Shown here piece after piece: positions 15,555 through 24,972 of a stretch of DNA of 64,000 bases (positions within the stretch are counted from its first letter, which is position 1; the number at the start of each line of letters is the position of its first letter). Source of the stretch: Streptomyces sp. BK239. Lineage in GTDB: Bacteria > Actinomycetota > Actinomycetes > Streptomycetales > Streptomycetaceae. A program made the translations under genes and the position numbers. The DNA lies in NCBI RefSeq assembly GCF_004217285.1, contig NZ_SHKS01000006.1:124001-188000 (forward strand), read 5' to 3'. The notes below the pieces were generated by a model. It made no database searches, was not told the DNA's origin, and saw nothing but the letters and a program-made list of their open reading frames with translations.

Positions 15555-17620
15555 CCGAGCTGGGCCGGCAGCGGGGTCCTGTGGGTGATGACCAGGCCGG
15601 AGACGGCTCGGGTCAGGGACACGTACAGGCGGCGCAGGCCCGTTCGTTCGTCGGGTTCGCCGTCCACCACCGCCTGCGGCTCGTCCAGGACCACGTAGTC
15701 GTACTCCAGGCCCTTGGCGAGCGAGGCGGGGACCAGCGTCAGACGGGTCTCGTGGGTGGTCTCCTCGCCGGGGGCGAGATGGCCGATGCCCGCCGCGCCG
15801 AGCGCCTCGGCCAGGGCCGGGATGCGGGCGTCCGCCGCGATCAGCCCCGTCGAGCCCTCGTGGCGCAGCAACTCCTCGCACGCGGCGACCACTTCACCGT
15901 CCCCCGAGGTCTGGCGGACGGCGAAGAAGCCCGGGTTCTCACGGACCGAGGCGACCGGGGTCAGGCCCGGCGCGATGTGCGGGAGGAGCCGGGAGGCGTA
16001 GCCGATGACGTCCGTCGGGACGCGGAAGCCGGCCGTCAACTCCTCGATCACCGCCTCGGGCTTGCCGAGGTGGGCGAGGGCTTCCGGCCAACTTCTCGTC
16101 GCCCAAGGCGTGGTGCCCTGCGCGAGGTCGCCCAGCACGGTCGCGCTGCCGGTGGAGCAGCGGCGGCCGACGGCCCGGTACTGCATGGGGGAGAGGTCCT
16201 GCGCCTCGTCCAGCACCACGTGGCCCAGCGAGTGCGTGCGCTCGACGAGGTCGCACGCCTCGTCGACCAGCACCGCGTCCGCCGTCGACCACTTCGCCGA
16301 CTTCACGGAGCGGACCGGCTTCGCCCACAGGATCGTCTTCTGCTCCTCCTCGGTGAGGACGCCCTCGGCGTGGGCGGCGAGGAACTCCGCGTCGGTCAGC
16401 AGCCGCAGGACCAGCTTCGCCGGGTCGACCGGCGGCCACACCGCCTTCACCGCCGCCTTGACCGCGCTGTTGCGGGCCACGGCGTCCTGCACCCGGTCGT
16501 CGGGAGCCTCCCCGGCCCGCTCCATCTGGACCAGCACCGCGTGCGCGACGCGCTGCGGCAGGGCTTCGCGGGCGGCACCGTAGCGGATGTCCCGCTCCAG
16601 CAACTCCCGCACGATCGACTCCAGTTCGTACGCCGGGATCCGCCAGCGGCGGGAGCCGCGCACCACGACGACGGGCTCGGCCGGCATCGTGATGTGCGAG
16701 TACAGGGCCCGGCGGAGCACCTGCGCCATACGGGCGTCGCCCTTGACGACGGCCGCCGCCGCCTCGTCCTCGCCGCGCACCTCCACATGCGCGACCAGGT
16801 CCTCGACCGTGGCCTGCCGGACCGTCAACTCACCCAGTGCGGGAAGCACTTGCTCGATGTAGTGGAGGAAGGACCGGTTCGGCCCGATCACCAGCGTGCC
16901 GGTGCGGGCCAGCCGCTCGCGGTGGGCGTAGAGGAGGTAGGCGACGCGGTGCAGACCGACGGCGGTCTTCCCGGTCCCCGGACCGCCCTGCACGCAGACG
17001 CTGCCCGAGAGCCCCGACCGTACGATCTCGTCCTGCTCGGGCTGGATCGTCGCCACGATGTCGCGCATCGGGCCGACGCGCGGACGCTCGATCTCCTGCT
17101 GGAGCAGCTTGCTGACGACCGCCGCCTCGGCGGGGTCGGAGAGGTGCTCGTCCTCGTACGCGGTGAGGGCGCCGCCCGTGTAGCCGAAGCGGCGGCGCAG
17201 CCCGACGTCCATGGGATCGTGCTTGGAGGCCCGGTAGAACGGCTGCGAGACGGGCGCGCGCCAGTCGATGACCATGGGGTCGCCGTCGTGGTCGTGGACG
17301 TGCCGCCGCCCGATGTAGAAGGACTCCCCTTCGGCCCCCTCCGCCTTCTCGGCCCCCGGAGCGTGCAGGTAGTCGAGGCGGCCGAAGAACAGCGGGATGT
17401 CGCTGAGGTCGGCCAGCGCCTTGATCCGCTCGCCGATCTGGCGCTCCAGGATCTGCGCGTTGACCCAGTTCGCGGTGACGTCGCTGATGTCGAGGGCCTC
17501 GACGTCCTCGCGCATGGCCCGCAGCGCGGCACGCGAGGCGCCGAGGTGGGCGCGCTCACGGCCCAGCGGGTCGTCGACGGCGTCGGGGGAGTCCTGCGCG
17601 GGTACGGCGGGCGTGGACAA
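15551..17620 (-). CDS. HelD-like RNA polymerase-associated ATPase (UvrD/Rep fold)
   Basis: The 689-residue superfamily 1 motor has an N-terminal coiled-coil arm region (about residues 20-70). DGDPMVIDWRAP follows, then Walker A GGPGTGKTAVGLHR, DEAQDLSPMQYRAVGRR as motif II, and a C-terminal SLTRAVSGL motif VI. HelD proteins bind RNA polymerase and remove or recycle it from DNA. Some Streptomyces relatives (HelR) protect polymerase from rifamycins, but the rifamycin-associated element expected there is not visible upstream. The start is TTG, with GGAGG 7 bases upstream. Assignment to the HelD class is strong; the drug role is only a possibility. Confidence 0.85.
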   Translation of the reverse strand: MSTPAVPAQDSPDAVDDPLGRERAHLGASRAALRAMREDVEALDISDVTANWVNAQILERQIGERIKALADLSDIPLFFGRLDYLHAPGAEKAEGAEGESFYIGRRHVHDHDGDPMVIDWRAPVSQPFYRASKHDPMDVGLRRRFGYTGGALTAYEDEHLSDPAEAAVVSKLLQQEIERPRVGPMRDIVATIQPEQDEIVRSGLSGSVCVQGGPGTGKTAVGLHRVAYLLYAHRERLARTGTLVIGPNRSFLHYIEQVLPALGELTVRQATVEDLVAHVEVRGEDEAAAAVVKGDARMAQVLRRALYSHITMPAEPVVVVRGSRRWRIPAYELESIVRELLERDIRYGAAREALPQRVAHAVLVQMERAGEAPDDRVQDAVARNSAVKAAVKAVWPPVDPAKLVLRLLTDAEFLAAHAEGVLTEEEQKTILWAKPVRSVKSAKWSTADAVLVDEACDLVERTHSLGHVVLDEAQDLSPMQYRAVGRRCSTGSATVLGDLAQGTTPWATRSWPEALAHLGKPEAVIEELTAGFRVPTDVIGYASRLLPHIAPGLTPVASVRENPGFFAVRQTSGDGEVVAACEELLRHEGSTGLIAADARIPALAEALGAAGIGHLAPGEETTHETRLTLVPASLAKGLEYDYVVLDEPQAVVDGEPDERTGLRRLYVSLTRAVSGLVITHRTPLPAQLG

Positions 17621-17929
17621 GGGGGTGCCTCCGGAGGGACCTGCGGGAAGGGCGCTGCGGGAACCGCGCCGGATGCTGGGCTCCGGCGCTGCGGGATGCC
17701 GTCCGGTTTCCGGCCGGACGACGGCACTCCGTGAGGGAGGCGGGCAAGAGCGGAGAGTGTAGGTGAGGGGCGCCGGGTGACGCCAATGGATTTACGCCCC
17801 CGTTGACGGCCCGCTCCAGGGGCGCGGGGAGACGGACGCCGCCTGTGATCCCGTCGTCCGTGTCCGCCTCGGCGCGGCCCCGGACCGCAGCCGATGCATC
17901 ACCGGGGAAGCGGCTCGCATGATGGAGAC

Positions 17930-18106
17930 ATGAGTGCAGCGACCGTTCACCCAGCCCGCCTCCCGGCCGGCGCCACTCCCGTCGCGGGCGCCCACCGTCA
18001 CCTCCTCGGCGACGCCCTGCGCGCGGTGAAGGTCTTCGCCGGCGCCGCCTTCGACGTGATCGTCCTCGGTGAGTACGGCGAGGAGGCGGGCGTCCGCCGC
18101 AAGTGA
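17930..18106 (+). CDS. Small hypothetical protein, 58 residues
   Basis: MSAATVHPARLPAG opens a 58-residue frame with GGAGA at short spacing before the ATG. It has a basic N-terminus, a central AVKVFAGAAFDVIVLGEY that is amphipathic to hydrophobic, and a charged end. The codon bias is G/C-rich at third positions as in real genes here. It stands alone between two minus-strand helicase genes. No family is recognised. Confidence 0.55.
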   Translation: MSAATVHPARLPAGATPVAGAHRHLLGDALRAVKVFAGAAFDVIVLGEYGEEAGVRRK

Positions 18107-18143
18107 GACGCCCGTCGGCCGAACCCGTGGGAAGCTCCCGGCG

Positions 18144-19793
18144 TCAGCTGTCCGCCAGCAGCTCGTCCGCGTCCACGATCCGGTACGCGTAGCCCTGTTC
18201 CGCCAGGAACCGCTGACGGTGGGCGGCGAAGTCCTGGTCGATGGTGTCGCGGGCCACGACCGAGTAGAAGTGGGCCTGGTGTCCGTCCGCCTTCGGGCGC
18301 AGGACCCGGCCCAGCCGCTGAGCCTCCTCCTGCCGTGACCCGAAGGTCCCCGACACCTGGATGGCGACCGTCGCCTCCGGCAGGTCGATCGAGAAGTTCG
18401 CGACCTTCGACACCACCAGCACGCTGATCTCGCCCTCCCGGAACGCGTCGAAGAGCTTCTCGCGCTGCGCGTTGGAGGTCTCGCCCTTGATCACGGGCGC
18501 GTCCAGATGCTCGCCCAGCTCGTCCAGCTGGTCGATGTACTGCCCGATGACGAGGATCTGCTGCCCGGCGAAACGCCGCACCAGCGCCTCGGTCACCTTC
18601 CGCTTCGTCGCCGTCGTCGCGCAGAAGCGGTACTTCTCCTCCGTCTCTGCGGTCGCGTACGCGAGCCGCTCGGAGTCGGTCAGGTTCACCCGGACCTCGA
18701 CGCAGTCCGCCGGCGCGATGTAGCCCTGCGCCTCGATCTCCTTCCACGGCGCGTCGAACCGCTTCGGCCCGATGAGGGAGAACACGTCCGACTCACGGCC
18801 GTCCTCCCGCACCAGCGTCGCGGTCAGGCCCAGCCGCCGCCGCGCCTGGAGGTCGGCGGTGAACTTGAAGACGGGGGCCGGCAGCAGGTGCACCTCGTCG
18901 TAGACGATCAGGCCCCAGTCCCGGGAGTCGAACAGCTCCAGGTGCGGGTAGACGCCCTTGCGTCTCGTCGTCAGCACCTGGTAGGTGGCGATGGTGACAG
19001 GCCGGATCTCCTTCTTCGTGCCGCTGTACTCGCCGATCTCGTCCTCGGTCAGCGAGGTCCGCTTCACCAGCTCGTGCTTCCACTGCCGGGCCGAGACCGT
19101 GTTCGTGACGAGGATCAGCGTGGTCGACTTGGCCTGCGCCATCGCCCCCGCGCCGACCAGCGTCTTGCCCGCGCCGCAGGGCAGGACCACCACGCCGCTC
19201 CCGCCGTGCCAGAAGTTCTCCACGGCCTGCTTCTGGTACGGCCGCAGCGCCCAGCCGTCCTCGGCGAGCCCGATCGGATGCGCCTCGCCGTCCACGTACC
19301 CGGCGAGGTCCTCGGCCGGCCAGCCCAGCTTCAGCAGCGTCTGCTTGATCTGGCCGCGCTCGGAGGGGTGCACGACGACGGTGTCCGGGTCGAGGCGGGC
19401 GCCGACGAGCGGCGTGATCCGCTTCGAGCGCAGGATCTCCTCGAGCACCGGCCGGTCGGTGGTGGTCAGCACCAGACCGTGCGCCGGGTGCTTGCTGAGC
19501 GTCAGCCGGCCGTAGCGGTCCATCGTCTCCGCGACGTCCACGAGCAACGCGTGCGGCACCGGGTAGCGGCTGTACTGCACGAGCGCGTCCACCACCTGCT
19601 CGGCGTCGTGCCCGGCCGCCCGCGCGTTCCACAGGCCGAGCGGGGTGACCCGGTAGGTGTGGATGTGCTCGGGCGCCCGCTCCAGCTCCGCGAACGGAGC
19701 GATGGCGCGACGGCACTCGTCGGCCTGCTCGTGGTCGACCTCGAGCAGCAGAGTCTTGTCCGACTGGACGATCAGCGGTCCGTTCACGTACGC
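18144..19793 (-). CDS. XPB/ERCC3-type DNA helicase
   Basis: The 549-residue superfamily 2 helicase is of the bacterial XPB class. An N-terminal damage-recognition-like domain of about 180 residues is followed by WALRPYQKQAVENF (Q-motif region), Walker A VVLPCGAGKTLVG and motif II YDEVHLLPA. A second RecA domain carries SKVANFSIDLPEA and QRLGRVLRPK (motif VI). It unwinds DNA 3'-5' and is tied to repair or transcription. I chose GTG at 19793 because GGAAGGG lies about 9 bases upstream and VNGPLIVQSD is the usual family start. The frame could extend to 19832. Its partner gene lies just upstream on the same strand. Confidence 0.92.
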   Translation of the reverse strand, partial: AYVNGPLIVQSDKTLLLEVDHEQADECRRAIAPFAELERAPEHIHTYRVTPLGLWNARAAGHDAEQVVDALVQYSRYPVPHALLVDVAETMDRYGRLTLSKHPAHGLVLTTTDRPVLEEILRSKRITPLVGARLDPDTVVVHPSERGQIKQTLLKLGWPAEDLAGYVDGEAHPIGLAEDGWALRPYQKQAVENFWHGGSGVVVLPCGAGKTLVGAGAMAQAKSTTLILVTNTVSARQWKHELVKRTSLTEDEIGEYSGTKKEIRPVTIATYQVLTTRRKGVYPHLELFDSRDWGLIVYDEVHLLPAPVFKFTADLQARRRLGLTATLVREDGRESDVFSLIGPKRFDAPWKEIEAQGYIAPADCVEVRVNLTDSERLAYATAETEEKYRFCATTATKRKVTEALVRRFAGQQILVIGQYIDQLDELGEHLDAPVIKGETSNAQREKLFDAFREGEISVLVVSKVANFSIDLPEATVAIQVSGTFGSRQEEAQRLGRVLRPKADGHQAHFYSVVARDTIDQDFAAHRQRFLAEQGYAYRIVDADELLADS

Positions 19794-19968
19794 ACATCCC
19801 TTCCGCACGGCCAAACCTCCAGTGTGCCGCACCGCGCGTCCGAGCGGCGGGCCGCTTCCCCGGAACGGCCGGACAACCCTGTGCCCCCCTCGGGCGTCTG
19901 ACCAGGGGACGACCGGAGGTTGCGGCCGCGCGGGGCGTGGCCGTGGCCGTGGTGAGGGAGGTCTCGGT

Positions 19969-20511
19969 ATGACGGTGCTGTCGGCCCGTGGCTGGGCGAC
20001 CGGCGCGGGAGCCGTGGTGGTGCTGGTGGCCAGCGGAGTGTGGGCGATGCGGCCGGCCGAGGTCGACGACGGGCTGTGGGGCCGGGTGCGGCCGGTCCTG
20101 GAGGACGGGCTGGAGGCGCGCGGGGCCGACGAGGGCGAGCCGGCGTCTCAGGCGCGCTGGTTCTGCCGGGCGGAGGCGCTCGGTCTGGAGGAGCGCGGGG
20201 ACGCCGTGCGGGCCGACGTCGACACGCTGTGCGTGGAGTACGGGGTGCGCGAGGACGCGCTCGTGGAGTGCGCCGGCGCGCAGGTCCCGCAGGTGGTGCG
20301 GCTGGAGCGGGACGCGTCGGCCGCCGGCGGCTACCGGATCGTGTCCCGGGAGGAGCCGCCCGAGGGGGCGGCCGCCGCGCCGTGGGTGCGGGCCCGCTTC
20401 GGCGTCGTCGCCGCGTCCGCCGTCCAGGACCCGATGTCCTCCGACGCCCTGGCGGCCGAGGCCCGCGCCCACTTCGACCTGCCGGCCGACGCGGACGTCG
20501 GGGACTGCTGA
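19969..20511 (+). CDS. Hypothetical membrane-anchored protein
   Basis: The 180-residue protein starts MTVLSARGWATGAGAVVVLVASGVWAM, a single N-terminal transmembrane or uncleaved signal segment (about residues 10-27). An acidic extracytoplasmic domain follows with three cysteines (WFCRAEALG, DTLCVEYG, ALVECAGAQ) and a last one at the C-terminus. Four cysteines outside the membrane could form two disulfides. GGGAGG lies before the ATG at good spacing. It is inserted on the opposite strand between the XPB helicase and its partner. The function is unknown. Confidence 0.75.
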   Translation: MTVLSARGWATGAGAVVVLVASGVWAMRPAEVDDGLWGRVRPVLEDGLEARGADEGEPASQARWFCRAEALGLEERGDAVRADVDTLCVEYGVREDALVECAGAQVPQVVRLERDASAAGGYRIVSREEPPEGAAAAPWVRARFGVVAASAVQDPMSSDALAAEARAHFDLPADADVGDC

Positions 20512-20544
20512 GGCCGACGGCCGCCCGAGGGCGTCCCGGCCCGG

Positions 20545-23118
20545 TCAGTCGTCGGCCAGCTCCGCGACGCCCGTGATCCGGTGCAGCGGGTAGGTGCGGA
20601 CCTCGTCCGCCGTGTGGTCGTACGCCGTCACGAAGCCGCCCTCCACCCGCACCGGGGCGATGACACGCTGGCTGGCGGCGCCCTCCGCGTTGACGTAGCC
20701 GATCCACAGGGCCTCGCCGGTGAGGACGGCGGCCTGCATGGTGGCGAGGGTCTCGGCCGGACCGGTGCGGGGCAGTTCGCCGGGGGCCAGAGGGGCGGCG
20801 TCGGGAGCCTTGCGCGGGGCCGTGGAAGCCAGGTCGCCGGCCCGGATCGCGCGGATCGCGGCGGCGAGAAGGGTGGCGTCGGGGACCGGCGGGCCGTCCG
20901 GGACCGGCACGGGAGCCGTGCGGGGCGGGGTGCGGTGGGCGAGGGCCCGGGTGATCACCACGTCCCCCTCCGCGGACTCGGCGGCCGGCGCGTAACCCAT
21001 CGCGCGCAGCCCCTCCAGCAGTGTCGCCGGGTCGGCCTGGGCGGCGATCACGGTCGGCGCGAGCCGGCGCAACCGCAGGGTCGCGGCACGCTTGTCGGCG
21101 AGGATCTCGTTCAGCAGGGCGTCGTCGTCGCAGCGGACGTAGGCGGAGGCCGCGCCCACGCGCAGATGGCCGTGCCGGCGTGCCACGTCGTCGATCAGGT
21201 ACGCGAGCGGCTGCGGGACCGGCGTGCGGGAGTGCGCGGTGAGAAAGGCGTGCAGGTCGGACGCGGTCTGCCCGGAGTCCAGGGCGCGCCGCACGGAGGC
21301 GGGCGTGAAGCGGTAGACGGTCGCGCCGCCCTTCGACTCCACGTCGGCGAGTACGCCGAGGGTGTCGGCGAGCGGGCGGTGCAGGGGGCCCGGTGCCACG
21401 GCGGTCAGATCGGCCTGGAGCAGCACGTGGTCCAGCGGCTCGGGCAGCAGCGGCGCGAGCAGCCGGGCGGCGTCGGCGGCTGCGGCCTCCGCGTCGGCAA
21501 CGCTAGCGGCAACTGCCTTGCCGAGTACGGTGGTTGTGGGGCTCAGGGCCGCTGCGGCACCCACAGTGGTGCCGCCCGCCCCGGCCTCCGGTTCCGCGTC
21601 CGCGCCGAGCAGCGCCCGCCCGTGCGCCGACAGCGCGCCCCGGCCGGTCACGCCCAGCAGCTCCGCCTCGCTCAGCGTCCAGCGGGCGAGCCGTGAGCGC
21701 AGGTCGTCGTCCTCGCCCCGCGGCGGGTGCGGCTGCCCCTGGGCCGGCTGCGAGACGCCCTGGTTGCGCAACGGCCGCTCCCAGCGCAGCCGGGCCAACA
21801 CCGTCTCCGCGTCCGGCGCCCCGCCCTCCGGCAGCCGGGCCAGCAGCGTCAGCACGCGGCGCCGTACCTCCGGCGCGGCCGAACGGTCGAGCCCGGGGCC
21901 CAGCGCCGACAGCGCGCGGTCCTTCAGGTCCCGCCCGCCCACGACCCCGGACGTCCGGGTCGCCGACAGCCACACCCGGGCGAGCCGCGCCCACCGCTCG
22001 GCCGCCGGACGCTCCCGCCACTCGTCGTACTCCGGGGTCGCCGCGTACCGCTCGTCGGCCTCGCCGTCGGAGGCGATCAGCCCCGCCGCGTAGGCCAGTT
22101 CCACCCAGAACGCGGCGACGGGCTCGGAGACGTCCAGCGCGACGGCCGTGCGCTTGAGGTCGCGCACGCTGAGCCCGCCCGCCCGCAGCACGGTCGGGCC
22201 GCCCTCGTCCCAGTCCTTCAGCAGTTCCTCGACCGTCGTCAGCGCCGTGTACGCCTGCCCGGCCGCCGTCGCGTCCACCACCTGTGGGCGGTGGACCACG
22301 GCCGGTTCCACGGCGGGCGGCACCGGCTCCACCGCGCGGTGGGCCCGGCCCGCCCGCAGGTGCAGGGCGACCTCGCGCGGCAGCACGACCGTGCCGGGCG
22401 AGGTGGGCAGCAGCAGAGCCCGGTCCAGCAGCCAGCGCAGCCTGGGCGCGGGGTCCGCCGTCACCTGCCCGTACGGCGGCCCCCACACCAGCCGGTCGAG
22501 CACGTCGAGGGAGTCGGCCGGGGCCTTGGCCAGCAGCGCCTTCATCCTGCGCCGGTCGGAGAAGAGGGAGCTCAGCGCGGCCACCGCCGACACGGAGTCG
22601 TGCGTCGACGGCAGTCCGGCCGCCGCCACGATCTCCTGGATGCGGCCCGGCGACATCCCCGCCGTGGCCTCCCGCACGGAGGGGCCGAGCCCGGTGGGGG
22701 ACGGGTGCTGCGGCGACGGCGCGAGCAGCTCCCGCGCGGTGCGGACCAGCCGGAGCCGATCGTCGGCGCCCCACACCAGCGCCTGCTCCCGCAGTGCGGC
22801 GACCGCGCCGGGCAGCGCCTCGACGACGGCCCGGTCCGGCTTGTCCCCCGCCATCAGCCCCAGCAGTTCGTCGTACGACGCCGGGTCCCCGGCCACCGCG
22901 AGCGCCTCCGCGGTCTGCAGGGCGAACCGGTCCAGCCGCTCCAGCGCGCGCACGACGGAGGCGCGGGTGCCGGCGCGGGTGGCGAGCTGGGTGAGGTCGG
23001 TGGGGACCGGGGTGATGAGATCGGGGCGGTGGCGCAGGAGGGCGGCCAGGGAGGCGTCGTCCCTGCCGCGGAGGGCCTCCGCGAGGGAGCGGGGGGCCGG
23101 GGCGTCCTCAGGGCTCAT
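20545..23118 (-). CDS. XPB-associated conserved protein (helicase-associated, Rv0862c-like)
   Basis: The 857-residue protein is often annotated 'helicase C-terminal domain' or XPB/Ssl2-like, yet no Walker A motif is visible. It begins MSPEDAPAPRSLAEALRGRDDASL with repeated winged-helix-like segments (for example LTQLATRAGTRASVVRALERL, about residues 40-60). It ends with a wHTH/WYL-like region (ALWIGYVNAEGAASQRV and VTAYDHTADEVRTYPLHRI), which resembles a ligand-sensing WYL domain. In mycobacteria a large protein of this kind sits beside the XPB gene, so a functional pairing is likely. The start at 23118 is preferred over 23193 by content only. Confidence 0.75.
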   Translation of the reverse strand: MSPEDAPAPRSLAEALRGRDDASLAALLRHRPDLITPVPTDLTQLATRAGTRASVVRALERLDRFALQTAEALAVAGDPASYDELLGLMAGDKPDRAVVEALPGAVAALREQALVWGADDRLRLVRTARELLAPSPQHPSPTGLGPSVREATAGMSPGRIQEIVAAAGLPSTHDSVSAVAALSSLFSDRRRMKALLAKAPADSLDVLDRLVWGPPYGQVTADPAPRLRWLLDRALLLPTSPGTVVLPREVALHLRAGRAHRAVEPVPPAVEPAVVHRPQVVDATAAGQAYTALTTVEELLKDWDEGGPTVLRAGGLSVRDLKRTAVALDVSEPVAAFWVELAYAAGLIASDGEADERYAATPEYDEWRERPAAERWARLARVWLSATRTSGVVGGRDLKDRALSALGPGLDRSAAPEVRRRVLTLLARLPEGGAPDAETVLARLRWERPLRNQGVSQPAQGQPHPPRGEDDDLRSRLARWTLSEAELLGVTGRGALSAHGRALLGADAEPEAGAGGTTVGAAAALSPTTTVLGKAVAASVADAEAAAADAARLLAPLLPEPLDHVLLQADLTAVAPGPLHRPLADTLGVLADVESKGGATVYRFTPASVRRALDSGQTASDLHAFLTAHSRTPVPQPLAYLIDDVARRHGHLRVGAASAYVRCDDDALLNEILADKRAATLRLRRLAPTVIAAQADPATLLEGLRAMGYAPAAESAEGDVVITRALAHRTPPRTAPVPVPDGPPVPDATLLAAAIRAIRAGDLASTAPRKAPDAAPLAPGELPRTGPAETLATMQAAVLTGEALWIGYVNAEGAASQRVIAPVRVEGGFVTAYDHTADEVRTYPLHRITGVAELADD

Positions 23119-23293
23119 CTGACCCACGTTAGCGGGTGGGTACGACGGCGGCCCCGGAGAGCATCGCTCAGCCCGTCCGGCGGTCGAGGACACGGCCGTT
23201 CAGGCCGATGCGGGGGGTCTGGACGGCGGCACCCCGCCGGCACGGTACCGTGACCAAAGGGGACGACAACGACCAACCCCCCGGAGGGACTTC

Positions 23294-24277
23294 GTGGGGA
23301 TCGAGAGCGACCAGGTCGTGTACGAGTTCCTGAGCCGCGTCGGTGACGTGGCCCAGCAGCGGCAGTTGTCCTCGGCCATGCGGATGCGGCTCGTGTCGGA
23401 CCTGCGGAACGAGATCGACAAACGGCGCGCCAGGTCGCCCGTGGACTCTCCCGCCGCCGTCCGCCGCATCCTCGACCGGCTCGGCAGTCCGGACGACCTG
23501 GTGGCCGCCGCGGCCGGCGGCTCCCCTCACGTGCCCGAGGAGCCCGCCGCTCCCTCCGTGCCCGCGCAGCGCGACCGCGAGGACGAGAGCGGGGGCGAGC
23601 GGCCCGGGCGGTTCCGCCGGGTCGTGCCGCGCCCCCGGCAGAAGCCGGACACGCCCGCCCCTCCCGACGTCCCGTCCCCGCCGCACCGCGCCGGCGCGCA
23701 CGAACTCGGCGACGGCGTCGAGTCCCCGGACTGGTGGCGGCGGCGCGAGCCGAGTCCCTTCGACCTGGGCGACGAGGTCCCCGGCTTCGTCGGCGGCGTC
23801 GAGATCCCCGACATGCTCAAGCCGCCGCCCCCGAAGCGGACGGAGAAGGAGCAGGCCCCCGAGGAGCCCGAGAGGGAAGAGGAGGCGGAAGCCGCCCCGG
23901 CGGGACGTCGGCGCCGGCTGGCCCCCCTGCTGCGGGGCGGCCGCTGGAGCAACCCGCTCCTGCTGCTCGCCGCCGGCTGCCTCGTCGCCGGCGCGGTGGC
24001 CGGGAGCTGGCTCGCGCTGATCGTGGGCTGGCTGATCGCCTACGCCTCACGCCGGCTGACCGAGCGGGAGACGCAGTGGGCCGTCATGGTCCTGCCGGGG
24101 CTGGCGGTGGCGTCCGGCGTGGTGTGGCTGTGGGGCCGTACCGAGGGCCGCTGGGGCGCGCCCGTCGCCGAGGGCCACCTGAACGACGCGATCCACGAGA
24201 CCTTCCCGTGGGTCGTGCGGGGGGCGGCGGTGGCGTCGGCCCTGTTCCTGGTGTGGCGGTCGCAGCGGCGGAAGTAG
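23294..24277 (+). CDS. Membrane protein with N-terminal HAAS-like domain
   Basis: The 327-residue protein starts GTG with CCGGAGGG upstream. The first 75 residues, QQRQLSSAMRMRLVSDLRNEIDKRR...RILDRLGSPDDLVAA, resemble the HAAS cytosolic sensor-linker domain. A Pro/Glu-rich disordered stretch (about 80-215) follows, then four hydrophobic segments (LLLLAAGCLVAGAVAGSWL, LALIVGWLIAYA, WAVMVLPGLAVASGVVWLW, and one at the C-terminus). HAAS domains usually link to membrane transporters or anti-sigma-like partners; none is adjacent. It is divergent from the XPB partner, sharing a 175-base promoter gap. Confidence 0.75.
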   Translation: MGIESDQVVYEFLSRVGDVAQQRQLSSAMRMRLVSDLRNEIDKRRARSPVDSPAAVRRILDRLGSPDDLVAAAAGGSPHVPEEPAAPSVPAQRDREDESGGERPGRFRRVVPRPRQKPDTPAPPDVPSPPHRAGAHELGDGVESPDWWRRREPSPFDLGDEVPGFVGGVEIPDMLKPPPPKRTEKEQAPEEPEREEEAEAAPAGRRRRLAPLLRGGRWSNPLLLLAAGCLVAGAVAGSWLALIVGWLIAYASRRLTERETQWAVMVLPGLAVASGVVWLWGRTEGRWGAPVAEGHLNDAIHETFPWVVRGAAVASALFLVWRSQRRK

Positions 24278-24336
24278 CGCTCGGGGCGCTCGGGCGGGAG
24301 GGGGCGGCGGGGGCGCCGGCCCCGCCGGCCAGCACA

Positions 24337-24972
24337 ATGGCCTCCATGGCCACCACCCCCACGCTCACGGTCGGCTTCGACCTCGACATGACCCTCATCG
24401 ACTCGCGCCCCGGCATCCACGCCTGCTACACCGCCCTCTCCGAGCGCACCGGCCGCCCCATAGACGCCGACCTCGTCGTCACCCGTCTCGGCCCGCCGCT
24501 CGCCGACGAGCTGGTCAACTGGTTCCCGGCCGACGAGGTCGACGCCGTCGGGAACCTGTACCGCGAGATCTACCCGACCGTGGCCATCGCCCCCACCCTC
24601 GCGCTGCCCGGCGCGCGGGAGGCGATCGCGGCGGTGCGCGCCGCCGGAGGGAAGGCAGTCGTCGTCACCGCCAAGTACGAGCCCAACGCCGAGCTGCACC
24701 TCGCCCACCTGGGCATCGAGCCCGACGCGGTCGTCGGCGACCTGTGGGCCGAGGAGAAGGCGGCGGCCCTGCGCGAGCACGGCGCGGACGTGTACGTCGG
24801 CGACCATGTCGGGGACGTGCGCGGGGCGCGGGCCGCCGAGGCCCTCTCCGTCGCCGTGGCCACCGGCCCGTGCGACGCGCGGGAGCTGACGGACGCTGGC
24901 GCGGACGTCGTCCTCGGGGACCTCACGGAGTTCCCCGCCTGGCTGGCCGCCTACCGTCCCGCGCGCGCCTGA
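24337..24972 (+). CDS. HAD-family hydrolase (phosphoglycolate-phosphatase-like)
   Basis: The 211-residue HAD phosphatase starts MASMATTPTLTVGFDLDMTLIDS. The nucleophile is the first Asp of FDLDMTLID and the next Asp is the acid/base. A cap of type C1 follows. Motif II is VVVTAK, the motif III lysine lies in WAEEKAAALR, and motif IV is VYVGDHVGDVRGA. It hydrolyses a small phosphate ester, substrate unknown. Two ATGs at 24337 and 24346 are both possible and neither has a clear ribosome site. Its last 22 bases overlap the convergent membrane-protein gene. Confidence 0.85.
   Translation: MASMATTPTLTVGFDLDMTLIDSRPGIHACYTALSERTGRPIDADLVVTRLGPPLADELVNWFPADEVDAVGNLYREIYPTVAIAPTLALPGAREAIAAVRAAGGKAVVVTAKYEPNAELHLAHLGIEPDAVVGDLWAEEKAAALREHGADVYVGDHVGDVRGARAAEALSVAVATGPCDARELTDAGADVVLGDLTEFPAWLAAYRPARA

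Noticed and set aside
17618..17760. Rifamycin-associated element upstream of the HelD-like gene
   Set aside because: I looked for the expected GC-rich palindrome and found none in this stretch.
23119..23193. Longer start for the XPB partner protein
   Set aside because: The extra residues have no ribosome site and are not typical protein sequence.
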